In this document: positions 1 to 7,421 of the stretch, in pieces | Numbering within the stretch: the first letter of the stretch is position 1 | Layout of the letters: every line of letters starts with the position of its first letter | Assembly (NCBI GenBank): GCA_018882545.1 | Contig: VERS01000053.1 | Location: 1 to 8,712 of the forward strand | DNA length: 8,712 nucleotides | Direction of reading: 5' to 3' | From: Mycobacterium sp. | GTDB lineage: Bacteria; Actinomycetota; Actinomycetes; Mycobacteriales; Mycobacteriaceae | The notes under the pieces: generated by a model | What the model was told of the DNA's origin: nothing | What the model saw: only the letters and a program-made list of their open reading frames with translations | Database searches by the model: none | Position numbers and translations under genes: made by a program

Positions 1-149
1 CCACCGGCGGTACCGTGGCGGCGGCCCGGGATCTGCTGGAGACCGCCGGCGCGGTGGTGACCGCGGCGGCGGTGGTGTTGGAACTCGCTGACCTCGGCGG
101 GCGGGCGCGATTGGAACCGCTGGCGGTACAGGCCCTGCAACTGGTCTGA
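1..149 (+). CDS. apt: Adenine phosphoribosyltransferase, C-terminal fragment (left edge)
   Basis: This is the last 48 codons of a gene that begins left of the window; the reading frame starts at base 3 and ends with TGA at 147-149. The fragment begins [17 protein letters not shown]. This matches the PRPP-binding loop of type I phosphoribosyltransferases (the acidic residues lie just upstream, outside the window) and the helix after it, followed by a hydrophobic strand ([11 protein letters not shown]) and a short tail typical of Apt. Apt converts adenine and PRPP to AMP and pyrophosphate in cytosolic purine salvage. The call rests on this short segment plus position: in mycobacteria apt lies directly upstream of rel on the same strand, as here, with 53 bp to the likely rel start. 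Co-transcription with rel is plausible. Another purine phosphoribosyltransferase cannot be excluded from the fragment alone, but the context makes it unlikely. Confidence 0.8.
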   Translation, partial: TGGTVAAARDLLETAGAVVTAAAVVLELADLGGRARLEPLAVQALQLV

Positions 150-156
150 AAGGCGA

Positions 157-162
157 TATCCT
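157..162 (+). promoter_or_regulatory. Possible -10 element upstream of rel
   Basis: TATCCT fits the mycobacterial -10 consensus TANNNT and lies in the short apt-rel gap. It would start transcription near base 169 and give a leader of about 34 nt carrying the rel ribosome binding site. No good -35 hexamer is visible at the right distance, so this may be chance; rel could instead be read from upstream of apt. Confidence 0.25.
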
Positions 163-192
163 CGCGGTGCGGGGAACGCCAGGGTTTCGCAC

Positions 193-198
193 GGGAGG
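193..198 (+). promoter_or_regulatory. Ribosome binding site of rel, decides the start
   Basis: GGGAGG lies 4 nt before the ATG at 203. It favours that ATG over the in-frame GTG at 167, which has no purine-rich stretch at a suitable distance and would add 12 residues not expected for mycobacterial Rel. Confidence 0.6.
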
Positions 199-202
199 TG
201 GG

Positions 203-2557
203 ATGGCCGACCAACCGGGCAGCACACCGGGTAGTGCCGCGGTGCAACCGGTAGCCGAGCTGCCCGAACCCCGCCCAGAACCGTCCGCCCCGAAAGCCGC
301 CAGCGCCTCCCGCCGGGTGCGGGCCCGGCTGGCCCGCCGGATGACGGCTGGGCGCAGCGCCCTCAACCCGGTGTTGGAACCACTGGTCGCAGTGCACCGG
401 GAGATTTATCCGAAAGCCGACCTGTCGGTCCTGCAGCGGGCCTACGACGTGGCCGAGGCCAAGCACGCCGACCAACTGCGCCGCTCCGGTGACCCCTACA
501 TCACCCACCCGTTGGCGGTGGCCAACATCCTTGCCGAACTCGGTATGGACACCACCACGCTGGTCGCGGCGCTGCTGCACGACACCGTCGAGGACACCGG
601 CTACACCCTGGACGCGCTGACCGCTGAGTTCGGCGACGAGGTCGGGCATCTTGTCGACGGGGTGACCAAACTCGACAAGGTCGTTCTGGGCAGCGCCGCC
701 GAGGGCGAAACCATCCGCAAGATGATCATCGCGATGGCCCGCGACCCTCGGGTGCTGGTCATCAAGGTCGCCGACCGGCTGCACAACATGCGCACGATGC
801 GGTTCCTGCCGCCGGAGAAACAGGCCCGCAAGGCCAGGGAGACGCTGGAAGTCATTGCGCCCCTTGCCCATAGACTGGGGATGGCGACGGTCAAGTGGGA
901 GCTGGAGGACTTGTCGTTCTCGATCCTGCACCCCAAGCGCTACGAGGAGATCGTGCGGCTGGTGGCCGACCGTGCACCGTCGCGGGACACCTATCTGGCC
1001 AAAGTGCGTGCCGACATCGGCGCCGCCTTGGGCGCGATGAAGGTCAGCGCCACCGTCGAGGGCAGACCCAAGCACTACTGGTCGATCTATCAGAAGATGA
1101 TCGTCAAGGGCCGCGACTTCGACGATATCCACGACCTGGTGGGCGTGCGCATCCTCTGTGAGGAGATCAGGGACTGCTACGCGGCCGTCGGTGTCGTGCA
1201 CTCGCTGTGGCAGCCGATGCCCGGTCGGTTCAAGGACTACATCGCCCAGCCCCGTTTCGGGGTCTACCAGTCGCTGCACACCACCGTCGTCGGACCGGAG
1301 GGCAAACCCCTGGAGGTGCAGATCCGCACCCGCGATATGCACCGCACCGCCGAGTACGGCATCGCGGCCCACTGGCGCTACAAGGAAGCCAAGGGCCGCA
1401 ATGCGGTTCAGCATCCGAACACCGCCGCCGAGGTCGACGATATGGCCTGGATGCGGCAACTGCTGGACTGGCAACGGGAGGCCGCCGACCCGGGGGAGTT
1501 CCTGGAGTCGCTGCGCTATGACCTGGCGGTCCAGGAGATCTTCGTCTTCACCCCGAAAGGCGACGTGATTACCTTGCCGGCCGGTTCCACCCCGATCGAC
1601 TTCGCCTACGCGGTGCACACCGAGGTCGGACACCGCTGCATCGGCGCCCGGGTCAACGGCCGGCTGGTTGCCCTTGAGCGCAAACTCGAAAACGGCGAAG
1701 TGGTCGAGGTTTTCACCTCCAAGGCGCCCAACGCAGGACCCTCCCGGGACTGGCAGGGCTTCGTGGTCTCCCCGCGCGCCAAGGCCAAGATCCGGCAGTG
1801 GTTCGCCAAGGAACGCCGCGAGGAGGCGCTGGAGGCCGGTAAGGACGCCATCGCCCGGGAGGTGCGCCGAGGCGGGCTGCCACTGCAACGTCTCGTCAAC
1901 GGCGAGGCGATGGGCGCCCTGGCGAGTGAGTTGCGCTACGCCGACGTCTCGGCGCTCTACACCGCAGTCGGCGAGGGCCACGTATCGCCGCGGCACGTGG
2001 TCCAGCGGCTCCTGGCTCAACTCGGTGGCGCCGACGGCGCCGAGGACGAACTGGCCGAGCGGTCCACCCCGGCCACCATGCCGATCCGGCACCGCGGCAG
2101 CGACGACACCGGGGTGGCCGTCCCGGGGGCGCCGGGCGTGCTCACCAAACTGGCCAAGTGCTGTACACCCGTCCCCGGGGACAACATCATGGGGTTCGTC
2201 ACCCGCGGTGGCGGGGTGAGCGTGCACCGCACGGACTGCACCAACGCCGGGGACCTTCGGCAGCAGGCCGAGCGCATCATCGACGTGGTCTGGGCGCCTT
2301 CACCGACCTCGGTGTTCCTGGTCGCCATCCAGGTCGAGGCCCTCGACCGGCACCGCCTGCTCTCGGACGTGACCCGGGTACTGGCCGATGAGAAGGTCAA
2401 CATCCTCTCGGCGTCGGTGACCACCTCCGATGACCGCGTTGCGATCAGTCGCTTCACCTTCGAGATGGGTGATCCCAAACACCTCGGCCACGTGCTGAAC
2501 GCGGTTCGCAACGTCGAGGGCGTTTACGACGTCTACCGAGTGACTTCGGCGGCTTGA
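203..2557 (+). CDS. rel: Bifunctional (p)ppGpp synthetase/hydrolase Rel
   Basis: Rel makes (p)ppGpp from ATP and GTP or GDP on starved ribosomes and hydrolyses it otherwise, controlling the stringent response. The protein has 784 residues from the ATG at 203 (about 790 in M. tuberculosis). A Pro/Ala-rich N-terminus of about 35 residues is followed by the HD hydrolase domain with H102, H126-D127 and D191 (DRLHN). The synthetase domain has [13 protein letters not shown] at 287-299, D311, the RFKD motif at 342-345, YQSLHT at 355-360 and E371 in EVQIRT. RFKD is the RxKD form typical of bifunctional enzymes rather than the ExDD of monofunctional RelA. A TGS domain spans about 444-504, a CC...H...C zinc finger lies at C653, C654, H675 and C679, and an ACT domain covers about 704-784. 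All catalytic residues I could check are present, so both activities are expected. It follows apt, as in other mycobacteria. Confidence 0.97.
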   Translation: MADQPGSTPGSAAVQPVAELPEPRPEPSAPKAASASRRVRARLARRMTAGRSALNPVLEPLVAVHREIYPKADLSVLQRAYDVAEAKHADQLRRSGDPYITHPLAVANILAELGMDTTTLVAALLHDTVEDTGYTLDALTAEFGDEVGHLVDGVTKLDKVVLGSAAEGETIRKMIIAMARDPRVLVIKVADRLHNMRTMRFLPPEKQARKARETLEVIAPLAHRLGMATVKWELEDLSFSILHPKRYEEIVRLVADRAPSRDTYLAKVRADIGAALGAMKVSATVEGRPKHYWSIYQKMIVKGRDFDDIHDLVGVRILCEEIRDCYAAVGVVHSLWQPMPGRFKDYIAQPRFGVYQSLHTTVVGPEGKPLEVQIRTRDMHRTAEYGIAAHWRYKEAKGRNAVQHPNTAAEVDDMAWMRQLLDWQREAADPGEFLESLRYDLAVQEIFVFTPKGDVITLPAGSTPIDFAYAVHTEVGHRCIGARVNGRLVALERKLENGEVVEVFTSKAPNAGPSRDWQGFVVSPRAKAKIRQWFAKERREEALEAGKDAIAREVRRGGLPLQRLVNGEAMGALASELRYADVSALYTAVGEGHVSPRHVVQRLLAQLGGADGAEDELAERSTPATMPIRHRGSDDTGVAVPGAPGVLTKLAKCCTPVPGDNIMGFVTRGGGVSVHRTDCTNAGDLRQQAERIIDVVWAPSPTSVFLVAIQVEALDRHRLLSDVTRVLADEKVNILSASVTTSDDRVAISRFTFEMGDPKHLGHVLNAVRNVEGVYDVYRVTSAA

Positions 2558-2580
2558 CCGAGACCGGCTACCGGTAGGGT
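2554..2580 (+). promoter_or_regulatory. Candidate leaderless promoter for the NylB-like gene
   Basis: TTGACC (2554-2559), overlapping the rel stop codon, resembles a -35 hexamer. TAGGGT (2575-2580) fits the mycobacterial -10 consensus TANNNT. The last T of the -10 lies 7 bases before the A of the ATG at 2587, exactly where transcription would begin on the start codon. The spacer is 15 bp, shorter than usual. An 8-bp palindrome, TACCGGTA (2569-2576), overlaps the -10. Alternatively GGTAGGG (2573-2579) serves as a weak ribosome binding site on a read-through rel transcript. Confidence 0.35.
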
Positions 2581-2586
2581 TCCCTC

Positions 2587-3867
2587 ATGCCCGAGCCGCC
2601 CTTGATGACCGGGTTCCCGTCGGACCCGGGTTCCCGCGTCACGTTGCTGAACTGGCAGGACCCGCCGTTCAACAGGTGGTCCTTCCAGCATCTGCGAGAA
2701 CTGATTCCCACCCAGCGGATCCCCCGCGGCCAGGGGCCGGCCCAACCTCTGGTCTGGGGCGAGGTCCCCCTTGATCCCGCGGCGATCAGCGTGCACCGGG
2801 TCGATGACCGGGTCTCGACCCTGGCCGAGGTGCTCGGGGAGACCTGGACCGACGCCGTCGTGATCGTCCATGACGGTCGGATCGTCCTGGAGCGATACGA
2901 CAACGGGATGACCCCGGACACGGTTCACCTGCTGATGTCGGTCACCAAATCGGTGATCGGCTGCGTGGCCGGGAGTTTGGTCACCCGCGGCCTGCTCGAC
3001 CCCGCCCAGCCGATCGACCTCTACGTGCCCGAGGTCACCGGATCCGGATACGGCGGGTGCACCGCACGCGACCTGTTGGACATGCGTACCGGGGTGTTGT
3101 TTCGCGAGGAGTACACCAATCCCTACTCCGAGATCCGCGAGATGGAGCGCCATATCGGGTGGCGCCCCGGGCTGAGTCCCGGATACATCGGCGGCATGTA
3201 TGCTTTCCTGGCTTCGATGGGTGCGACGGGCCCGCACGGTGGTTCGTTCGTGTACCGCTCGGCCGACACCGACATGCTCGGCTGGGTATGCGAACGCGCC
3301 GCCGGCGCCAGGATGGCGAACTTGATCTCCGATCTCATCTGGCAACCGATGGGAGCGGAGTTTGAGGCCGAAATCACCTGCGACGGAGTGGGTTCGGCGA
3401 TTCACGACGGCGGGATGTCGGCGACCGCCCGAGACGTCGCACGTTTCGGGCAGATGCTTCTCGACGACGGCTACGTGGCGGGCAGGCCGGTGGTTCCGAA
3501 CCGCTGGCTGGTGCAGTCGCGCACCATCGACCCCGACATCCGGGGGGCGTTCGCATCGTCGGCCTCCGAAGCGACACTGACCGGAGGCTGGTACCGCAAC
3601 CAGTTCTGGTTCGTGCCGGGACCGCTCGGCGATCTGCAGGTGTGCCTGGGCATCCACGGCCAGATGGTGGTGGTCGACCGGGCCACCAGGACCGTATCGG
3701 TCAAAATGTCGTCGTGGCCATCGGCGCAGGCGCCCCCGCATCTGGTCGACACCATCCGGGCTTTCGCCGCGGCCGGCCGCTTCCTTGCCGGATTGCCGGA
3801 CGCCGCCGGCGGGCCGGGTGCTCTGACCGGGCCGATCGGGGTGGCCAAGAGCCGCGATCGCAGCTGA
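2587..3867 (+). CDS. Serine hydrolase, NylB-like (6-aminohexanoate-dimer hydrolase / class C beta-lactamase fold)
   Basis: The 426-residue protein belongs to the serine beta-lactamase-like family and, from memory, most resembles NylB of Arthrobacter (392 residues), which cleaves the amide of the linear nylon dimer. Shared landmarks are the N-terminal WQDPPFNRW (23-31); the SxxK nucleophile S118-V-T-K121 in LLMSVTKSV; Y176 in EEYTNP (NylB Y170); the catalytic tyrosine Y223 in YRSADTD (NylB Y215); GGMSATARD (275-283); GIHGQ (355-359); and KMSSWP (373-378). Two NylB specificity positions differ: D181 is E187 and N266 is D274, so the natural substrate is probably another amide or ester. A Gly/Ala/Pro-rich tail after about residue 400 extends beyond NylB. 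There is no signal peptide, so it should act in the cytosol. It starts 29 bp after rel and converges with the ATP-grasp gene 24 bp away. An esterase or D-amino peptidase role is also possible. Confidence 0.88.
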   Translation: MPEPPLMTGFPSDPGSRVTLLNWQDPPFNRWSFQHLRELIPTQRIPRGQGPAQPLVWGEVPLDPAAISVHRVDDRVSTLAEVLGETWTDAVVIVHDGRIVLERYDNGMTPDTVHLLMSVTKSVIGCVAGSLVTRGLLDPAQPIDLYVPEVTGSGYGGCTARDLLDMRTGVLFREEYTNPYSEIREMERHIGWRPGLSPGYIGGMYAFLASMGATGPHGGSFVYRSADTDMLGWVCERAAGARMANLISDLIWQPMGAEFEAEITCDGVGSAIHDGGMSATARDVARFGQMLLDDGYVAGRPVVPNRWLVQSRTIDPDIRGAFASSASEATLTGGWYRNQFWFVPGPLGDLQVCLGIHGQMVVVDRATRTVSVKMSSWPSAQAPPHLVDTIRAFAAAGRFLAGLPDAAGGPGALTGPIGVAKSRDRS

Positions 3868-3873
3868 CCGGCG

Positions 3874-3906
3874 GCTACCTGACGAACCCCGCTACTTGAC
3901 GAACCC
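3874..3906. repeat. Near-perfect 16-bp tandem duplication, period 17
   Basis: GCTACCTGACGAACCC (3874-3889) and GCTACTTGACGAACCC (3891-3906) match at 15 of 16 bases and are separated by one C. The right copy contains the last codons and stop of the ATP-grasp gene, read on the minus strand as Gly-Phe-Val-Lys-stop. The left copy fills most of the gap to the convergent NylB-like gene and carries a second GGG-TTC-GTC-AGG-TAG series out of frame with the first. It looks like a small tandem duplication of the gene end. Confidence 0.75.
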
Positions 3907-5361
3907 GATCGGGTACACGGCGGGGGGAGTGGGCAGCGGTTCGCTGATGTACATCGCCCGGACGGCGTCGATGTAGGTTCGACAACGCCGGGTCAGGCCG
4001 GCTTCGGTCTGCATCCGGCCCTTGGTGACCAGAATGCCCAGATCGGCTCCTTTGAACCGATAGTCCCCGGGTCCGTAGACACGCAGGAAGAAACATTCGT
4101 CCTCGTGGGTCACGTCGTGCCAGTCGTTGGTGACCCCGATGAAGTCCAGGGCGCCGTCCTCGTTGAGCCGGTAGCGCCCGGTCACCGGTGCAGCCAGGAT
4201 CCGCTCGACGGATTCCTCGGGCTCTTTCATGACCAACTGTGCCCACACGTCCAAGGCGGCCAGTTCGCGCCAGCGTTCGTTGATCTCATCGACGTCGACC
4301 TCGTAGTCGATGTCCATGAACTCCAGCAGGTGGAACAAAAAAAGCGGAATGTCGGCGTAGGCGCCCGCGGTGACGTTGGTCATCGATGACACCCCGGAGA
4401 TCCGTGGGTTCAACTCACCCAGGTAGACGTGATCGGAGTCGAGGTCCACCAGGACGTCCACCTCGAAAAATCCCTTGTAACCCTCTTGCCGCAACCGGTC
4501 CCCGAGGCGCCGCACGTGCTGGATCGCGGTGTTGCGATGGGCCTCGGTCAGCGCTTCGGGGTAGAGGTCGTTACCGCACCAGCCGCCGCGGTAGGGCGTC
4601 AGTTCCGGGTAGCCGGTCAGATCGGTCATGAACGGCCCGACAACGGTTCCGTGCTCGGTGTTGACCGCCTCGACGGCCACCGCCCGGTTGTTGATCCGCT
4701 TCATGATTTTCAGGTCCTGGCCGATCATGGTTGCGCTGTCGCGGTCCCAGTCCGCCTCGCAGGTGATGAAGAAGGTCGTCTTGCCGGAATCGCCGTAGGG
4801 GGTCTGAACCACCAGATCAGAGCCCAGGCCGGCCGCCGTGGCCAATTCGCTGAGCTGCTGGTAGCTGTCGGCGCGGGCCAGGACATTGGGCACCGACGGG
4901 GCTCCGGCCTCCTCCCCGAGGCGGGTGGTGACGATCTTGGAATCCAGGTATCGGCGAAGTTCGTCGGAGGGCAGGATCAGCGTGTAGTCGAGTTCGCGGC
5001 AGATCTGCTCGGTCTCCCCATCGAAGAAGACCATCGCGATCATCGGCCTCAAACCGGTTGTTTCGCAACGAGATTCGATGTGGCGCTGCACCTCCGGATC
5101 GCGGAGCAGGTAATTGTTGATCTCCTCGGAACTGGTGAACTCGACGTAGGGCTTGGCGCTCGGAGTGAACACCCGCGGATGCGCACCGTCCCAGGAGTCG
5201 TGGTAGACGATGTACTCGAACCCGCGTACCCACCGGTCGATGCCGAGCAGATTGAACGCCGTCGGCCCGACGAAGAAGATGGGCTGCTCGTTGGTCCGGA
5301 AGAAAGTGCGGATTTCCGGGATGCCATTCAGTCCCCGCGATCGGAACACGTTGGATATCAT
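3892..5361 (-). CDS. ATP-grasp superfamily protein of unknown substrate (biotin carboxylase/ligase-like)
   Basis: The 489-residue protein has an ATP-grasp core. Residues 1-135 form a Rossmann-like pre-ATP-grasp part (IFFVGPTAFNLLG at 28-40). LDSKIVTTRLGEEAG (139-153) holds the first nucleotide-binding lysine, probably K142. The flexible loop is VVQTPYGDSGKTTFF (184-198). The metal-binding end has FFEVDVLVD (298-306) and ELNPRISG (316-323), with E316, N318 and R320 matching the usual E-x-N-P-R pattern. These residues suggest an active enzyme that makes an acyl phosphate from a carboxylate and joins it to an amine, thiol or similar acceptor. Residues from about 375 (VTGRYRLNEDG, FFLRVYGPGDYRFKG) form a C-terminal part I cannot assign. 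No biotinyl domain, signal peptide or membrane segment is seen, so it is cytosolic. It is divergent from the amine oxidase gene over 113 bp. Database names such as biotin carboxylase would reflect the fold only. Confidence 0.85.
   Translation of the reverse strand: MISNVFRSRGLNGIPEIRTFFRTNEQPIFFVGPTAFNLLGIDRWVRGFEYIVYHDSWDGAHPRVFTPSAKPYVEFTSSEEINNYLLRDPEVQRHIESRCETTGLRPMIAMVFFDGETEQICRELDYTLILPSDELRRYLDSKIVTTRLGEEAGAPSVPNVLARADSYQQLSELATAAGLGSDLVVQTPYGDSGKTTFFITCEADWDRDSATMIGQDLKIMKRINNRAVAVEAVNTEHGTVVGPFMTDLTGYPELTPYRGGWCGNDLYPEALTEAHRNTAIQHVRRLGDRLRQEGYKGFFEVDVLVDLDSDHVYLGELNPRISGVSSMTNVTAGAYADIPLFLFHLLEFMDIDYEVDVDEINERWRELAALDVWAQLVMKEPEESVERILAAPVTGRYRLNEDGALDFIGVTNDWHDVTHEDECFFLRVYGPGDYRFKGADLGILVTKGRMQTEAGLTRRCRTYIDAVRAMYISEPLPTPPAVYPIGFVK
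4337..4343 (-). repeat. Seven-T coding homopolymer inside the ATP-grasp gene
   Basis: On the coding strand a run of seven T spans the codons CTT-TTT-TTG for L340-F341-L342. Synonymous GC-rich codons would break the run, and CTT and TTT are uncommon in DNA of this composition. One slipped base would truncate the protein about two-thirds of the way through. Confidence 0.6.
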
Positions 5362-5374
5362 CAGGTTCCGATGT

Positions 5375-5380
5375 CCTCCC
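5375..5380 (-). promoter_or_regulatory. Likely ribosome binding site of the ATP-grasp gene
   Basis: On the minus strand GGGAGG, followed by A at 5374, lies about 13 nt before the ATG at 5361. The spacing is longer than ideal. No other in-frame ATG occurs until Met107, inside the conserved part, so the start at 5361 is kept. Confidence 0.45.
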
Positions 5381-5433
5381 GGTTGATTGGGGGCTTGCCG
5401 AGATGGATTTTCTCATGCCGGGGACTGCGGCGA

Positions 5434-5445
5434 CCTGTAAACAGG
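5434..5445. promoter_or_regulatory. Inverted repeat CCTGT-AA-ACAGG, candidate operator
   Basis: This is a perfect 5-bp inverted repeat around an AA centre, 29 bp before the amine oxidase ATG and 72 bp before the divergent ATP-grasp start. It is the only clear dyad in the 113-bp intergenic region, where promoters of both genes must lie unless they are read from elsewhere. The size suits a dimeric repressor or activator site, but no regulator gene is in the window. I found no good -10 (TANNNT) in either direction here; TAAACA at 5438-5443, within the dyad, is the nearest match on +. Confidence 0.4.
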
Positions 5446-5462
5446 GGAACTCGACGCCAATG

Positions 5463-5468
5463 AAGGAG
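5463..5468 (+). promoter_or_regulatory. Ribosome binding site of the amine oxidase gene
   Basis: AAGGAG lies 6 nt before the ATG at 5475, near-ideal sequence and spacing. It fixes the start and suggests efficient translation. Confidence 0.8.
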
Positions 5469-5474
5469 ACCTAG

Positions 5475-7421
5475 ATGGCCCAGCACCCCTTGGACTCGTT
5501 GTCGACCGAGGAGTTTCGGCAGACCACCGATATCCTTCGCCGCGACGGCCGAGTCACCGACGGGTGGCTGTTCGCCTCGGTCGAACTGAAGGAGCCGGAG
5601 AAAAGCTGGGTCAAGGCCTGGCAGCCGGGGGACCCCATACCGCGGACCGCATTCGCCGTACTGCTGGACCGCGCCGAGAACAAGACCTACGAAGCCACCG
5701 TGGACCTGACTGGCGGCTCCGTGGTGTCCTTCGAGCACATCCCCGGCGTGCAGCCCAACTTCACCGTCGACGAGTTCTACGAGATGGATGAAGCGATGCG
5801 CAAGCATCCCGACGTCATCGCCGCACTTGCCGCGCGCGGCTACACCGATATGAGCCTTATCCTGATCGACACCTGGGCATACGGTAGGGCCGTCACGCCG
5901 CACACGGTCGAACTGTCCCGGGCTGCTCTCCGGCGTCAGGAGAAGTACCCGAACCGCAGGCTCGGCTGGTGCGACCTGTGGGCTCGGGCGACACCGGAGG
6001 GCAACCCCTACGGCCACCCGGTCTCCGGCCTTCAACTCGTCGTCGACATGAACACCCTTGAACTGCTGGAAATCGACAACGACCACTCCTACGGCCAGCC
6101 CGAGGTGGACTGCGAGTACGTACCCTCGGTGCGCGGCATCGAGCCGCGAACCGACGTCAAGCCACTGCACATCACCCAGCCCGAGGGTCCGTCCTTCACC
6201 CTTGACGGCTCGGAACTGAAGTGGCTCAACTGGTCCTTGCGGCTGGGCTTCAACTACCGAGAAGGCCCGGTCATCTACCAGTTGGCCTTCGATGACAACG
6301 GCACCAAACGCGATGTGGCATATAGGATATCGCTAGCCGAGATGGTGGTTCCGTATCGCGACCCCTCGTTCGACCACTACCGCAGGACGGCCTTCGACAT
6401 CGGCGAGTGGGGCCTGGGCGTAATGACGACCTCGCTGGAACTCGGCTGCGACTGCCTGGGTGAGATCGTCTACCTCGATGCGAATCTGGCCAACACCAAG
6501 GGCGAGCCGTACACCGTCAAGAACGCGATATGTCTGCACGAGGAGGACAACGCCGTTCTCTGGAAGCACGTCGACTACAAACACGGCGCGGAGGTGCGAC
6601 GGCAGCGCCGGATGGTGATCTCCTGCCATGCGACAGTGGCCAACTACGAGTACCTGATCTACTGGCGTCTCTATCAGGATGGGAACATCGAGTGCGAGGT
6701 CCGGGCCACCGGCATCATGGTGACCACGCCCTTCCCGGAGGGCTCGACCCCGCCGCCCTACGGGACCGTCGTCGACAAGAACACCTACGCTCCGTTCCAT
6801 CAGCACTTCCTGGTAGCACGGCTGGACCTGGACGTCGACGGTGAGGGCAACACCGTCATGGAGATCGACTCGGTGGCGCCGCCGATGTCCGCCGCCAATC
6901 CCTACGGGCTCGCTCTGGTGACCAAGTCGACGCCGATCACCTCCGAGGCGGAAGCCGCCCGAGACTTCGACTGGTCGACCCAGCGGAGTTGGAAGGTGGT
7001 CAACCAGTCCAAGACCAACAAGCACGGCACCAACGTGGCCTACAAGCTTGTCCCCGGAGCCTGCTTCCCGCCGATCATGGACGAGTTGGCACCCCAGTTC
7101 CTACGGGCGCCGGTGATCGGCCACACCCTGTGGGTGACCAAGAACAGTGCGGACGAACGCTGGCCGGCGGGGGCTTACCCGGTCCAGTCCGAGACCGATA
7201 CCGGGATGACCGAGTGGATCAAAGACGATGCGTCTCTGGTTGATACCGATGTGGTGCTCTGGTACGTGTTCGGCATCCACCACATCACCCGGATGGAGGA
7301 ATGGCCGATCATGTCGGTCGACACGGTGTCGTTCTGGCTCAAGCCCGCCGGCTTCTTCGACCGCAATCCCTCCATCGACGCACCGCCGACGGCCAAGGCC
7401 GACGGCGGCGCCTGCCACTGA
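5475..7421 (+). CDS. Copper/topaquinone-dependent primary amine oxidase
   Basis: The enzyme oxidises a primary amine to the aldehyde, releasing ammonia and hydrogen peroxide, with a copper ion and a self-made topaquinone (TPQ). The 648 residues compare with about 640 in Arthrobacter globiformis AGAO. The substrate-entry N2/N3 regions are followed by ITQPEGPSF (233-241) and the catalytic base D308 in FDIGEWGLG. The TPQ precursor is Y391 in T-V-A-N-Y-E. The copper ligands are H442 and H444 in FHQHF and H603 in IHHITR. A cysteine pair equivalent to the family disulfide is C327 (GCDCLGE) and C353 (AICLHEED). Every key residue is present, so a functional holoenzyme is expected. No signal peptide is seen, so it is cytosolic and will generate peroxide inside the cell. 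The substrate is not fixed by sequence; the gate position before D308 is alanine (A306), unlike tyrosine in AGAO. Its stop lies 21 bp from the stop of the convergent permease gene. Confidence 0.97.
   Translation: MAQHPLDSLSTEEFRQTTDILRRDGRVTDGWLFASVELKEPEKSWVKAWQPGDPIPRTAFAVLLDRAENKTYEATVDLTGGSVVSFEHIPGVQPNFTVDEFYEMDEAMRKHPDVIAALAARGYTDMSLILIDTWAYGRAVTPHTVELSRAALRRQEKYPNRRLGWCDLWARATPEGNPYGHPVSGLQLVVDMNTLELLEIDNDHSYGQPEVDCEYVPSVRGIEPRTDVKPLHITQPEGPSFTLDGSELKWLNWSLRLGFNYREGPVIYQLAFDDNGTKRDVAYRISLAEMVVPYRDPSFDHYRRTAFDIGEWGLGVMTTSLELGCDCLGEIVYLDANLANTKGEPYTVKNAICLHEEDNAVLWKHVDYKHGAEVRRQRRMVISCHATVANYEYLIYWRLYQDGNIECEVRATGIMVTTPFPEGSTPPPYGTVVDKNTYAPFHQHFLVARLDLDVDGEGNTVMEIDSVAPPMSAANPYGLALVTKSTPITSEAEAARDFDWSTQRSWKVVNQSKTNKHGTNVAYKLVPGACFPPIMDELAPQFLRAPVIGHTLWVTKNSADERWPAGAYPVQSETDTGMTEWIKDDASLVDTDVVLWYVFGIHHITRMEEWPIMSVDTVSFWLKPAGFFDRNPSIDAPPTAKADGGACH

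Noticed and set aside
51..77. Repeated GCGGTGGTG in the apt end
   Set aside because: The two copies encode Ala-Val-Val in the protein's hydrophobic strand region and reflect codon bias, not a separate repeat element.
167..202. Earlier GTG start for rel
   Set aside because: No ribosome binding site before it, and the ATG at 203 has GGGAGG and a length closer to known mycobacterial Rel.
2533..3741. Long open frame (402 codons) on the minus strand opposite the NylB-like gene
   Set aside because: It is rich in His, Arg, Gly and Asp without any recognisable motif and overlaps a gene with clear family motifs on the other strand; long antisense frames are expected in high-GC DNA.
3850..3876. AGCCGC...GCGGCT hairpin at the end of the NylB-like gene as a terminator
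   Set aside because: The stem is only 6 bp with a 15-nt loop and no T run follows.
4429..5463. 344-codon open frame on + opposite the ATP-grasp gene
   Set aside because: The translation has no family features and biased composition. The minus-strand ATP-grasp protein explains the region and the frame runs through the divergent promoter region.
5361..6170. 269-codon open frame on - opposite the amine oxidase start
   Set aside because: It is a mirror of a well-supported gene and would overlap the whole divergent control region; no motifs.
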